Assembly (NCBI GenBank): GCA_015067945.1 | Contig: SVLM01000001.1 | Span: 1 to 64,000 of the forward strand | Direction of reading: 5' to 3' | Length of the DNA: 64,000 bases | DNA from: Oscillospiraceae bacterium | Lineage (GTDB): Bacteria > Bacillota > Clostridia > Oscillospirales > Oscillospiraceae | Notes under the pieces: generated by a model | What the model saw: only the letters and a program-made list of their open reading frames with translations | Told to the model about the DNA's origin: nothing | Databases searched by the model: none | Part shown: piece by piece, positions 19,687 to 31,300 of the stretch | Position numbering within the stretch: the stretch's first letter is position 1 | Layout: each line of letters opens with the position of its first letter | Program-made: the position numbers and the translations under genes

Positions 19687-20106
19687 ATGATGAAAACGAT
19701 CCTTCGAATTTTGGCCCTGGCAATGATTCTTTGCCTGAGTCTTACGATCTTTGGCTGCACCCAGCCGCCCGTGGATAACGGCGGCGAAAGCAGCACTCCT
19801 TCTACGGAGCCGTCGGAAGCTTCTACCGAGGCCAGCCAGCCAGACGACGGTAAGGTTACATATACCGTCCATATTGTGGACGAGTCCGGCAACCCCGTCA
19901 CCGGCGGCATGATCCAGTTCTGCGTGGATTCCTGCATTCCCTGCGTGATCGATGCAGACGGCAACGCCATTATGAAGCTGGCTCCCGCAAATTATAAAGT
20001 TTCCTTTACCATGATGCCTGCCGGTTATGCTCTGGCAGGGGAGACCACCGAGTTCTATTTTGACGAGGGCTCTTACGAGATGACCATCGTCCTGAAAACC
20101 GCCTAA
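19687..20106 (+). CDS. Small lipoprotein with SpaA/prealbumin-like domain
   Basis: Lipobox TIFGC; VTYTVHIVDESGNPVTGGMIQFCVDSCIPCVIDADGNA. Confidence 0.7.
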   Translation: MMKTILRILALAMILCLSLTIFGCTQPPVDNGGESSTPSTEPSEASTEASQPDDGKVTYTVHIVDESGNPVTGGMIQFCVDSCIPCVIDADGNAIMKLAPANYKVSFTMMPAGYALAGETTEFYFDEGSYEMTIVLKTA

Positions 20107-20120
20107 CGGCTACATACTTA

Positions 20121-20148
20121 AAAACCCCTTATTTGAACAAGGGTTTTT
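20121..20148 (+). terminator. Intrinsic terminator
   Basis: AAAACCCCTT-ATTTGAAC-AAGGGTTTTT. Confidence 0.65.
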
Positions 20149-20182
20149 ATAGAAGAAAGTAAAATTTTAGGAGGGCATTTTT

Positions 20183-22834
20183 ATGAAAAAGTTAGTTAGC
20201 CTGGTTCTGGTACTGTGTATGGTACTGAGCCTGGCAGCTGTCGCGTTTGCCGAGGAGGCGGAACTGGGTACTGTGGCAAATCCCATTCCCGTTACCGACA
20301 TCTCCGAATTGGCATCCATCGACGTTCCCAGTGGTACCACTAAGTGGTATTCCGTTCCCGGTGACTGGTCCGGCATGGTTCTGACCTTTAGTGCACCCAT
20401 GTGTGTTCCGGCCATTTATGCTATGCATCCGATGTTTGGTTATGAGATGATGGCTGCACAGGGCTTTATGTCTGCTGAATACACCCTGACTGGTTGGGGC
20501 GATATCCTGGTGGGCTTCGGCTCCGCATACGGTTATGAGATCGTTGGCGGTAGCTGCACCATCGCTGAGCCTCCCGTAGGTTCTGAGAGCAAGCCCGCTG
20601 AGCTGGAGTCCGTTGATGGTCCCGTTACTGTCAACTGTATCGAAACCGCTGAAGGTCCTGCATACTTCATGACCTGGACCAACTATGGCGAAGGCGGCAA
20701 CCTGATTCTGAACGGCGTTACCGGTAACTTTGATGTTGTCGAGCTGAATTACACCGGTTATTGGTCTGACTCTACTGAGCCCATCTCTGTTGGTGTTCCT
20801 GCCTATGAGACTGTGAACATCACTGTCAGAGGCCTGGACCTGGAGGATATCGTTCTGGATCTGTCCTTCGAGCCTTTCAAAGAGGGTGCTTCCCAGTACA
20901 GTCCCTTCGAGATCGAGGATCAGGATAAGGCTTACTCCTTTGAGGCTGTTCTGAACGAGAACGGCAGCGAAGTCTTCTACAAGCTGTACGACGTTCAGGG
21001 TGCTATCCTGACCATCAACAGCCCCAACGCCTTCTTCAACGGCTACGGCGATGGCTGGATTACAGAGGTTGATGATTTTGATCCCGATGTCATGACTGTT
21101 AAGGTCAATACTTATGGTGAAGACAATTCTATCATTATTGGCGTTTTCAGTTCTGACGAAAGTGCTACCAGCTTCACTGTCAATGTCAGTGAGCCTGCAG
21201 GCTATGATGAGAACCCCATCGAACTGGATTCTCTGGATTACATTGAGTCTGAGATCGCCGGCGGTCTGGAAGATCACCTGTTCTACATTTGGTCTGCTGC
21301 TATCAGCGGCAAGGTCACTCTGAGCGTTGACTATGCTGAGTGGTTCGGCGATGCTCTGTACCAGGCTGCTACTGAGTTTGAAGATATCTATGATGAAAAT
21401 GGTGAATGGTTTGGCTCCGAGCCCATCGCTTGGGCTGATGTCGAGGTCCTGCTGACAGTTTTCATCAACGGTAACGAAGTCGTTGCCGGACAGGATGCTG
21501 TCGTCTTCGATGTTGAGAAGAACGATACTGTTATCATCAAGGTTCAGACCCTGCCCACCACCGAGTGGGATGCCTATGGCTACTCCGCATATGTTGATGT
21601 CGTCGGTGTCGTGGATCCTCTGGGCTCCATGAATAACCCCATCGTTGTCAACAGTGCTTCCGAGCTGAACAGCATTGATGTTCCCGCCGGTGAGCAGGTT
21701 TACATCGCTATCAGCAGCATGCTGAACGGTCAGGTTCTGACCATCGTTGGTGACGAGAACACCTCCGTTGCCACTCGCTTCGGTGCTGTTGACGGCAACA
21801 ATGGTGTCTTCGCAGCTGATCTGAATGGCGTTCCCTCCAATATGTTTGTTGTTACCAACAACGGCACTGCCGATGCTACCTATGCTGCTAATATCGGTCC
21901 TGTCGCTCTGGTCGATTTGATTAAGTCCAGCCAGGCTACTCTGGAAGCCATGCTGCGACTGGACTTCACCGTCGACAAGAGCCTGCTGACCGGTGAGGAT
22001 AACTACGTTGTTATCACCCACACCTATGCAGATGGCTCTACCGATGTAGTTACCATTCCTCAGAACGAATGGCACGTCAGCGGTATGGTATCTTACTCCA
22101 AGATCGCTGCTAAGGAAATGGGCGACAATGTTACCATCGTGGTCTACAATGCTCAGGGCCAGCAGCTGTCCATCCCCGAGTCCGACAGCATCAAGGCTTA
22201 CGCATTCCGCGGCCTGAAGGCTCTGGCAGACGTTGATGCCAACAGCAAGAACGGAATCCTGCGTACTCTGCTGGTTGACATGCTGAACTACGGTGCAGCA
22301 GCTCAGGTTCAGTTCAAGTACGACACCAATAACCTGGTGAATGCCGACCTGACTGATACCCAGAAGGCATGGGCATCCGTTGCTGATGTTACTCCTCACA
22401 ACAACCAGATCAAGGACGCAGCAACCTTCAACACCACTCTGGTTCTGGAGTCCGCTATCGAGATGGACTGCATCTTCTACGCAAGCAAGGTCGGTGCTTC
22501 CAGCACTTGGAAAGACCTGTATGCCATCGCAACCTACACCGATTTCAACGGTAATCCCAAGACTGTCCGCATCGAGGGCGAGAACTTCTCTATGTACGCC
22601 AACAGCAATTACGTACTGGTTCCCGTCATCGGCATGGCCGTGGCTGACTACCAGTCCATCGTGACCTGCGTGGTTTACGACGCTGACGGCAATGTTCTGG
22701 CAACTGCCGTTGACAGCATGGAAAGCTATGTTTACCGTGCACTGGCCTCCGGTGCTGCCGGTGAGACTCTGGAGAATCTGTGTAAGCTGCTGATGAAGTT
22801 CAGTGCTTCCGCAGACTCCTACTTCGCAAAGTAA
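20183..22834 (+). CDS. Secreted multi-domain beta-sandwich repeat protein
   Basis: Signal peptide MKKLVSLVLVLCMVLSLAAVAFA; repeated G(T/S)xxNPIxVxxxSELxSIDVPxG segments; C-terminal LRTLLVDMLNYGAAAQVQF region. Confidence 0.7.
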   Translation: MKKLVSLVLVLCMVLSLAAVAFAEEAELGTVANPIPVTDISELASIDVPSGTTKWYSVPGDWSGMVLTFSAPMCVPAIYAMHPMFGYEMMAAQGFMSAEYTLTGWGDILVGFGSAYGYEIVGGSCTIAEPPVGSESKPAELESVDGPVTVNCIETAEGPAYFMTWTNYGEGGNLILNGVTGNFDVVELNYTGYWSDSTEPISVGVPAYETVNITVRGLDLEDIVLDLSFEPFKEGASQYSPFEIEDQDKAYSFEAVLNENGSEVFYKLYDVQGAILTINSPNAFFNGYGDGWITEVDDFDPDVMTVKVNTYGEDNSIIIGVFSSDESATSFTVNVSEPAGYDENPIELDSLDYIESEIAGGLEDHLFYIWSAAISGKVTLSVDYAEWFGDALYQAATEFEDIYDENGEWFGSEPIAWADVEVLLTVFINGNEVVAGQDAVVFDVEKNDTVIIKVQTLPTTEWDAYGYSAYVDVVGVVDPLGSMNNPIVVNSASELNSIDVPAGEQVYIAISSMLNGQVLTIVGDENTSVATRFGAVDGNNGVFAADLNGVPSNMFVVTNNGTADATYAANIGPVALVDLIKSSQATLEAMLRLDFTVDKSLLTGEDNYVVITHTYADGSTDVVTIPQNEWHVSGMVSYSKIAAKEMGDNVTIVVYNAQGQQLSIPESDSIKAYAFRGLKALADVDANSKNGILRTLLVDMLNYGAAAQVQFKYDTNNLVNADLTDTQKAWASVADVTPHNNQIKDAATFNTTLVLESAIEMDCIFYASKVGASSTWKDLYAIATYTDFNGNPKTVRIEGENFSMYANSNYVLVPVIGMAVADYQSIVTCVVYDADGNVLATAVDSMESYVYRALASGAAGETLENLCKLLMKFSASADSYFAK

Positions 22835-22850
22835 TTCTCTATAATACACA

Positions 22851-22930
22851 AGAGCCGGGAGAATCCTCTCCCGGCTCTTATCCATTACCATACGTATATC
22901 TAACAAGAGCACTGCTTTCGCAGTGCTCTT
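22851..22930. terminator. Two adjacent hairpins between convergent genes
   Basis: AGAGCCGGGAGA-ATCC-TCTCCCGGCTCT (22851-22878) and AAGAGCACTGC-TTTC-GCAGTGCTCTT (22905-22930). Confidence 0.75.
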
Positions 22931-22936
22931 TGTTCG

Positions 22937-24409
22937 TTAACCGATATTTTCGATTGCGTTTTTCAAATCTTCATAATGCACAGAGGAGAAGAAGATTTCT
23001 GTAATGATGCCGTTTTCATCCAATACGATGGTGTATGGATACGCACCGCGACCGCCCAATGCTAAGTAGTATTCTTCATTTGGAAGCTGACCGTTGTCCT
23101 TAACAAAAATCAGCTTACTGTTTGGATAATGCTCTGAAATATATGTCGGGGCGGTGTCTGCCAGTGAGTTGGTATGAACCGCTATCACAGCAACTGTGTC
23201 CTGATAATCAGAGGCAATCTGATCAAAGTAGGGGAGTTCCAAAATGCAACCGCTGCACCAGGTTCCCCAGAAGTTGATAATGGTAATCTTACCGGTTTTT
23301 GAAGGATCTACGGTTTCTGATTGAATACCGTTCCCGGTAATGATCTGCAAATCAGCACCTGGACAGAGATTGCCAACAGCATTTCCAACTACCAATTCTC
23401 CGCCGGTATCGGGATTCTGAATAATCGGATCGGGCGTGGTAACCCAGTAATAACCAACAACACCTGCCAGTATCGTAACCATCAGCACAGCACTTATGAT
23501 TCGAATAACGAGACGATATGGGCTCTGGCGTTTTTCATTTGAATACGGCTTCCAGTTCTTCCAACGAATTGCCTTGGTGGGACAAGCCTGTACACATTCG
23601 CCGCAGCTGATACATTCCTGATCACCCGGATACCGGATATCCAGCCTGCAGGTGTTTGTGCACATACCGCAGTGAATGCACTTGGATGTGTCAACTTGGA
23701 TACCGAAGAAGGAAAGCTTGTTAAACAGTCCATATAGTGCACCGAGGGGACAGATGAACCGACAGAACAATCGGAAAATGAACACAGCTCCAACCAAAAT
23801 GCTGACCATCAGCAGGAATTTCCAAGTAAACAGAGGGCCGAGCATGGAGAAGAAACCTTCGTTTGCTTTGTTGCTAAGCAGTGCCAAGCCGCCTTCCAGT
23901 GTGCCTGCAGGGCAGATATACTTACAGAAGGCAGGCAGGGGAGTGGAACGGAATGCGTACATGATCGGAACGATCAGTACAAAGAAAATCAAAATCGCAT
24001 ATTTCAGCCACGACAGCACCCGTGTTACGGGACTTTTTCGTATTTTAGGTGTTTTGATCTTGTATAGCAGTTCCTGCACCAAGCCAAACGGACACAGCCA
24101 GCCGCAGATCATTCTGCCGAACATCACACAGTAGATCAGCAGAATGCCGGCTACGTAGTAGAGGGTATTTCGATTCGCAGAGCTGAATGAACCTTGCAGA
24201 GAACCGATGGGGCAGGCACCCACCGCACCGGGACAGGAGTAACAGTTAATTCCGGGGACACAAACATTCTTTGTGTTGCCCTTGTAGATGTTGCCGGTTA
24301 AGTAACCCTTTAGATTTGCGTTGAAAAGCAGTCCGAAATACAGCTGCATGAGTTTCCTTTTGGTTGGGAGCCATTGTTTCAGTCTACGCATACCGTCACC
24401 CCAATCCAA
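22937..24409 (-). CDS. NapH-like membrane polyferredoxin fused to a C-terminal TlpA/redoxin domain
   Basis: GINCYSCPGAVGACPIGSLQG; HCGMCTNTC and CISCGECVQACP 4Fe-4S motifs; multiple TM segments; INFWGTWCSGCILELPYFDQIA near the C-terminus. Confidence 0.85.
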   Translation of the reverse strand: MDWGDGMRRLKQWLPTKRKLMQLYFGLLFNANLKGYLTGNIYKGNTKNVCVPGINCYSCPGAVGACPIGSLQGSFSSANRNTLYYVAGILLIYCVMFGRMICGWLCPFGLVQELLYKIKTPKIRKSPVTRVLSWLKYAILIFFVLIVPIMYAFRSTPLPAFCKYICPAGTLEGGLALLSNKANEGFFSMLGPLFTWKFLLMVSILVGAVFIFRLFCRFICPLGALYGLFNKLSFFGIQVDTSKCIHCGMCTNTCRLDIRYPGDQECISCGECVQACPTKAIRWKNWKPYSNEKRQSPYRLVIRIISAVLMVTILAGVVGYYWVTTPDPIIQNPDTGGELVVGNAVGNLCPGADLQIITGNGIQSETVDPSKTGKITIINFWGTWCSGCILELPYFDQIASDYQDTVAVIAVHTNSLADTAPTYISEHYPNSKLIFVKDNGQLPNEEYYLALGGRGAYPYTIVLDENGIITEIFFSSVHYEDLKNAIENIG

Positions 24410-25151
24410 TGCACTCGGTGCAGATATTAATGGCCTTCGTCAGCACATCGCGGGTACCATTGCCCATCAGACCGAGAATGAGCAATACAACTGCAGCCAG
24501 GCAAACGGATATACGGACTGCCATCAAGGGCCAATGTACGAATTCTCTTTTGGGCGAGGGTATGTCGATTTTTGCCTGCTTTCGAAGCTCAGCCTCCCGT
24601 TGCATACTAGCATTGTTGCGGTAAACGGTGAAGATTGCTACACCGAAGGGAAACACCAAGCATCCGGCCATTACAGTAAAACCACGGATTACAGAGATAT
24701 TAATGTTCTCGGTAAAGTGATTTGGATTCAAGCCGTACAGCAAAAATGCTGCAAATGCAGTGCATAAAACGCCGACAGTTAACCACCTGAAAATGCTTCT
24801 GCTATTTTCTTCCTTTGCAATGTCAGCCGTCAGTACCGGGCCCGCAGTTAACGTCTTACGTTTTGCCCTTGCCAATACCATATGTGCAGGTGCAACGAAT
24901 GTCTTCTTTTTGCCATCTGCGGGAAGAAGTATTTCCAACAAAAAGCCACCGAGAATGAGTGCAAGACATACATATACGGGAATAGCAATCAGTGAAAAGT
25001 AAGCTGCCACCTTTTCCGGGGTATATGTACGGTCACCGGTCATGTAAAGATGGGTACAGCAGACAATCAAACTCAATCCTGCTGTGATGATGGAAATGCT
25101 TAAAATGATGCCATAAATCAAACTGATCCGTTTTGCGAATTCTTTTGTCAT
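24396..25151 (-). CDS. Multi-TM protein with C-terminal CxxC motif (CD1871A-like tail)
   Basis: About five hydrophobic segments; ends ...TRDVLTKAINICTECIGLG; overlaps the 22937 gene by 14 nt. Confidence 0.65.
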   Translation of the reverse strand: MTKEFAKRISLIYGIILSISIITAGLSLIVCCTHLYMTGDRTYTPEKVAAYFSLIAIPVYVCLALILGGFLLEILLPADGKKKTFVAPAHMVLARAKRKTLTAGPVLTADIAKEENSRSIFRWLTVGVLCTAFAAFLLYGLNPNHFTENINISVIRGFTVMAGCLVFPFGVAIFTVYRNNASMQREAELRKQAKIDIPSPKREFVHWPLMAVRISVCLAAVVLLILGLMGNGTRDVLTKAINICTECIGLG

Positions 25152-25258
25152 ATATGCACCTCCGTTCGGAAAAATGTCGTATTCAGTATATCATGGAAAA
25201 TTCCGGTTGTAAATCCCCTCTGGCTGGGAAAAAATATAGGTTTTCCGTTAGAAAATTC

Positions 25259-25287
25259 TTGCAATTAGTGCGTCGGTGAGGTATTAT
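25259..25287 (+). promoter_or_regulatory. Putative sigmaA promoter for the subtilase gene
   Basis: TTGCAA, 17-nt spacer, TATTAT. Confidence 0.6.
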
Positions 25288-25346
25288 ATACAGTGGCGTA
25301 AGTATTACCTTTGCAATTTATTCCCGAGAGAAAGGCGACTGAACTG

Positions 25347-28300
25347 ATGAAAAAGAGAGCTCAAATCAAACTGATTTCTGCAGTGGTAGCGGGCGTGTTG
25401 TGCCTGGTGTTGCTGCTTGGCTTGTTCGCAACCCCGGTTGGACAGGCCATAGAGTACCATGCATCCTACATAGAAAGGAAGCATGACCTGCCGTCTGTGG
25501 ATTTGTCGGATTATCTGGATAATTCCGTCATGTTCCAGCTGCCGTCAACCGTAAAGCCTGAACAGGTGATTTCTGTCATAGTTACAGTGGATGTGACGAA
25601 TGTGATGGACGCTTATGATCAGTCCGACCGGACTGCCAGCTTCCAGGACTTTGCTCTGTATAGTGACGAAGCCATGCAGATCAAGGATCAGATCCAGGCA
25701 GAAAAGGCCCGGATTCTGTCGGTGCTGGATGAAAAGGGCGTTGCCTATACCATGGGCGAGAACTATGCAAACCTGCTCAGCGGTTTTGAAATCCGTATCA
25801 AGGCAGGCGATTTTGATGCAACCTGCAAGTCCCTTGGTAAGGGCGAGGGCATTATCGTCTGCGAAGAATACAAGGTTGCTCAGACACAGCTGGTGGAAAA
25901 TCCTGTCAGCGTTTACGACACCGGTATTTTTGACAGCTCCAAGTCTGCCTATGACGGCAGCGGCATGGTTGTTGCCGTACTGGATACCGGTCTTGACTCC
26001 AACCACAGTGCCTTCTCGGTTGATAATTTTACCTCTCAGAAATTGGGCCTGACCTATTCTCAGGTGGCCTCCGTTTTGTCCCAGACCGCGGCCAGCCGAC
26101 TCTTTGAGGGCCTATCTGTTGACGATGTATATATCAACGAAAAGGTTCCCTTCGGCTTTGACTATGCCGATGAGGATCCGGACGTTTATTCCACCCACAA
26201 CAATCACGGCACCCATGTTTCCGGTGTTATCGTCGGTAAGGACGATGTGATCACCGGTGTTGCCCCCAATGCACAGCTGGTATCTATGAAAATCTTCTCC
26301 GATATCATGGATACTGCAAGAGCATCCTGGATTTTGGCTGCTCTGGAAGACTGTGTTGTTCTGGATGTTGACGTGATCAACATGTCTCTGGGTACCGCCT
26401 GCGGCTTCGGCCGCGAAACCGACGAGGAAATCCTCAGTGGCGTGTACGATAAGATCCGTGCTGCCGGAATCAGCGTCGTGGTCGCTGCGTCCAACAGCTA
26501 CAGCTCCGCCTACGGCTCCGAAGCCAACGGTAACCTGGGCCTGACCTCCAATCCCGACACCGGTACAGTCGGCTCTCCCGGCACCTACGAGGGTGTCCTG
26601 TCCGTTGGTTCTATCAACGGTGTGGAAACACCTTACATCAAGTACGGTGATACCATCATCTACTTCGATGAAGCCAACAGCGGCGCGGCTGAGGAACTGC
26701 ATTTCTTTGATACGCTTCTGGGCGACAGTCAGTCCAAGGAAATGGAATTTGTACTGGTGCCCGGTGTGGGCCGCAGCGTGGACTATACCGGTATGGACGT
26801 GACCGGCAAAATTGTGCTGGTTCGCCGCGGTGACAATACCTTTGAGGAGAAGGCCCTGATTGCCGAAAAGCAGGGAGCAGCCGGTATTATCATTTATAAT
26901 AATGTCTCCGGTGAAATCAAAATGAATGTTGGCGATGCCAAGATCGCTGTCTGCTCCATCTCTCAGGACGATGGCGAAATGCTGGCAGCTGTTGCCAGCG
27001 GTAAGCTGAGCATCAGCCGCGAGCAAAGCTCCGGCCCCTTTATCTCCGATTTCTCATCCTGGGGCCCCACTCCCAGCCTGAACATTAAGCCTGAGATCAT
27101 TGCCCACGGCGGCAATATTCTCTCCTCCGTTACCGGCGGTGGTTACGACCGTCTGTCCGGTACCTCCATGGCTTGTCCCAATCTGGCCGGTGTTGTTCTG
27201 CTGATGCGTCAGTATGTGGTAGAGAATTTCCCTGAAATCGCCAATGATAATGTAAAGGTTAACGCACTGATCAATCAGCTGCTGATGTCCACTGCGGATA
27301 TCGCACTGAATATGAACGGTCTGCCCTATGCGGTCAGAAAGCAGGGTGCAGGTCTTGCCAATCTGTATAGCTCTCTTGGTACAAAGGCCTATATCGTTAC
27401 ATATGACGCAAACGGTAAATCCATGGACAAGACCAAGATTGAGTTGGGCGACGACCCCGATAAGAAGGGTGTATATGAACTGAAATTCACCGTTGTCAAT
27501 TTCGGCAGCAGTGCACTGACTTATAATGTGGGTGCTTATGTAATGACCGAAGGTGTCAGCGATACCAAGACCAACTCCGGTAAGACCACCGTCACCGAGG
27601 CCGGCTATATTCTGGACGGTGCTTCCGTGGCGATCTCTGCCGGTGGTAACAGCGGAAGTCAGATCACTGTCAATGCCGGTCAGAGCCTGGATGTAACTGT
27701 CACCATCACCCTTAGTGAGAAGGATAAGAATTATCTGGATACCTCCTTCGCCAACGGTATGTATGTTGAAGGCTTTGTGACCTTGGACGCGGTTGGCGGT
27801 ACAGATATCGACATGAACGTTCCTTACCTTGCCTACTACGGTGACTGGCGTAAGGCACCGCTGTTTGACCTGACCTACTTTGATACCAATGCCGATGAGC
27901 TCGATGACGGCATCAATCCCGAGGACAAGACCAAGGCTGATGCTTACGCTACCCGTCCCATTGGTGGCGTTTCTGCCGACTATGTCAGTTACCTTGGCAC
28001 ATACTACTTCCTGCAGGATCCCAAGGACATGGTGATCTCCGCGAATAAGGACTACATCGCGCTGTCTAACCAGGATGGAACAATCCACTCTCTGCGCTTT
28101 GTTTGGGCAGGCCTGCTCCGAAATGCTGCGAAGATTGAGATCACCATTACCGACGATACCACGGGTGAAGTGATCTTTGAAACCGTGGATACCGATGTCC
28201 GAAAGTCCTATGGTGACGGTGGCTCAATCTATCCTGCCAATGTGGAGATTGAGTTCGATACCATGGACTATAACCTGGCCAATAATACGGAGTATACCGT

Positions 28301-31300
28301 TCGCTTGGTAGGTTACCTCGATTATGGTGACGGCGGCTTGACCACGAATGAAAACAACGTGTTCGAATTCCCCCTGACTGTGGACTTTGAAGCACCTGCT
28401 GTTACCGATGTGGAGTACTATTACGAGTACGACAAAACCGCAAAGAAGAATCGGCTCTATGCCAAGGCTGCGATTTATGACAATCACTATGCCATGGCCG
28501 CACAGCTGGGCTATGTTACGATGTCCACGGACAGTGATGGCAATCCCATGCCGGAGCTGAAGCAATTTGAGCAGTACATGACCCCCATTTACTCTCAGCA
28601 TAACGGCACCACCTATGTGACCTTCGAGCTGACAGACTACATCTACGAGCTGAAGGAAAATGCACTGAATGGCAACTGCTTTGTGCTGTCCTGCTACGAC
28701 TATGCACTGAACTATGCCACCTACGAGATCGGTCTGCCGGACGAATATGTGGACTTCTATTTTGATGGTCTGAAGGAAGGCTTGACCATGAGTCCCAACG
28801 AGGTTTACTCTCTGGAGCCTCTGGCCTATCCGGATACCTCCTGGAGCGAGCTGCTGGAGTTCAGCTCCTCTAGACCCAGTGTTGCCCGGATCGTCAACAA
28901 TAAGATTGTGGCCGTTTCCAGCGGCAACACCACCATTAAAGTCCGTGACCCCAGCACGAACAAGAGTATAACCTTCCGCCTGACTGTTCTCAAGGAAGGG
29001 GACGAGGGCTTCCGTCTCTATGATAAGCCTGTAGCGGATGTGTTTACCCTGAATGGCTTCTATACTGTGAAGGCATTCTATATGAACAGCAGTGAGGATC
29101 GGAAACTTGGCGAAACCGGCCAAACCTGTTTCTTCGAGGGCAATTACGGCCTGGAAATGTATCCGTCCGAATCTGTCATTTTGCTGTATGACCTGGATGC
29201 ATATTTCCCCAATGACACCACCGTCGAATTTGAGTCCAGCAACGAGAATATCGTCAAGATCGATAAGACCGGCTGCGTTACAGCTGTGGCCGAGGGCTTT
29301 GCATCCGTTACCATTCGCGTCATGCAAAACGGTCAAAGCACCTACTATTCTGAGACTGTTTCGATTGAGGTAAAGGATCCCTATGTCACTGCCGGTGCCA
29401 CGCTTTCTCACTACTACGGCAATGGCGGACTGGTTTCGATTCCCGAAAAGCTGCATTTGACCGCCATTGGATCCTTCTCCTTCTCGAACTTCAATTATAT
29501 TGAGAAGACCCCGGAGGAGCTTGCATTTGACGATGCCGAAGCCTATAAGCAGTGGTTTATCGGTGAAAACACCATCACCAAGGTGATCATTCCTGAGGGA
29601 GTGGAACGGATTGAGGCCTATGCCTTTGCAAACCTGACCGCTCTTGAGGAAGTGGTTCTGCCCAGCACCCTGGAGTCCATCGAATACGGTGCATTCTACG
29701 GCTGCAGCAATCTGCAGAAGATTACCTTCAGCGGTGAGAATAACCTGAAGATTATCAACCAGTATGCCTTCGAGGGCTGTAACCTGCAGGGTACAGTGGA
29801 TCTGTCTTCTGTCTGTATTATTTCCGACTACGCCTTTGCAGGCAACACCAAGCTGAAGGCCGTTGTCACCGGTGACAGCCTGCTGTCCATTGGTCAGTAT
29901 GCCTTTGCCGGCTGTAAGAGCCTGTCCGATCTGACCATTACCGCGACCAAGGTCAAGTACGGTGCATACGCCTTTACCGGCTGTGAAGCGTTGACCTCCT
30001 TCACTGTTAATGCCGCGGTTCTGCCTGAGGGTATGTTCTACGAATGTAAGGGCATGACATCCGTTACCATTGGTGCGGATGTAATGGAAATTGGCGAGTT
30101 TGCTTTCCGCGACACCAATATCGATACCTATAAGATTCTCGATGGCAATCAGGCCTTTAAGACCGGCGAACATTCCTACATTCTGTCCGCTGACGGTAAG
30201 ACTCTGATCGCGGTGTCTGCTACCGCTGCCGGTTCCTTTACCGCTGCCAATATTGACAACGCAGACATTAGCACGATTGGCGACGGTGCCTTCTCTCACA
30301 ACCGTAAGATCACTTCTGTGAGCCTGCCGGGCGTTACCAAGGTCGGCAACTATGCCTTCGGTTCCTCTAACAGATTGGAATCCGTTGTATTGGGTAAGCT
30401 TGAGCAGATCGGCGAATACGCCTTCTTTGAAACGGCAATTAGCCAAATGCCGGAGGTATCTGCCAATACAGTTATCGGTAAGTACGCCTTTGCATACACC
30501 AGGCTGAAATCTGTATCCGTCCCCGATGGTGCAACGGTTTCCGAGGGCGTGTTTGCACAGTGTAAGCAGCTGGAAAGCGTCACCATCGGCAACAATGTAA
30601 TCCTCGGTGACTATGCCTTCAATATGGATAAGGACGAGAGCTACCAGATCAAGTACTATACCGATTCCAAGACCGGCACCCGTTACTATTACTACGATCT
30701 GGCTTCCGCACTGAAGAGCCTGACTATCGGCAGTAATGTCACCATCGGTGACAGTGCCTTCGGCGGTCATGCCAGCCTGCAGAATGTGACCCTTGGCAGC
30801 GATGCCCGGATCGGCAGAATGGCCTTCTATAACTGTACTAGCCTGCGATCCATCGACCTGAGCAAGGCTCTGACCATCGGTGATTATGCCTTCTCCGGCG
30901 ATGAGTACTACATCTGCCTGGATGAAAATATGTCTATCGCAGCCGTTTCCTCCGAGGGTCAGTACATGACCACAACACACGCAGCTGCTCTTGCAGCCAT
31001 CGACCTGACCTCCGCAGAGTCCATCGGCCGGTATGCCTTTGCACTGTGCGAAAATCTGACGCAGGTGACCTTGGGTGAAAAGCTAACGGCCATCCCGGAT
31101 TATGCCTTCGCTGGTTGCGTGGCTTTGAAATCCATCGATCTGAGTAAGGTCGCTACGGTAGGGGAGTATGCCTTCATGGAATGCGGATCCCTAACGAATG
31201 TAAACCTTGCCTCTGCAACAACAGTTGGCGACTATGCATTCGTAAACAACGGAAAGCTGACATCCCTGCAGCTGAATCCGGAGGGTACCGACCTGGGCGA

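Noticed and set aside
20192-22912. 906-aa minus-strand ORF
   Set aside because: Antisense to the well-supported 20183-22834 CDS; low-complexity I/V/G/N-rich translation typical of shadow frames, no signal peptide or known motif.
28224-30980. 918-aa minus-strand ORF
   Set aside because: Antisense shadow of the subtilase-LRR gene, whose catalytic motifs and repeats are clear.
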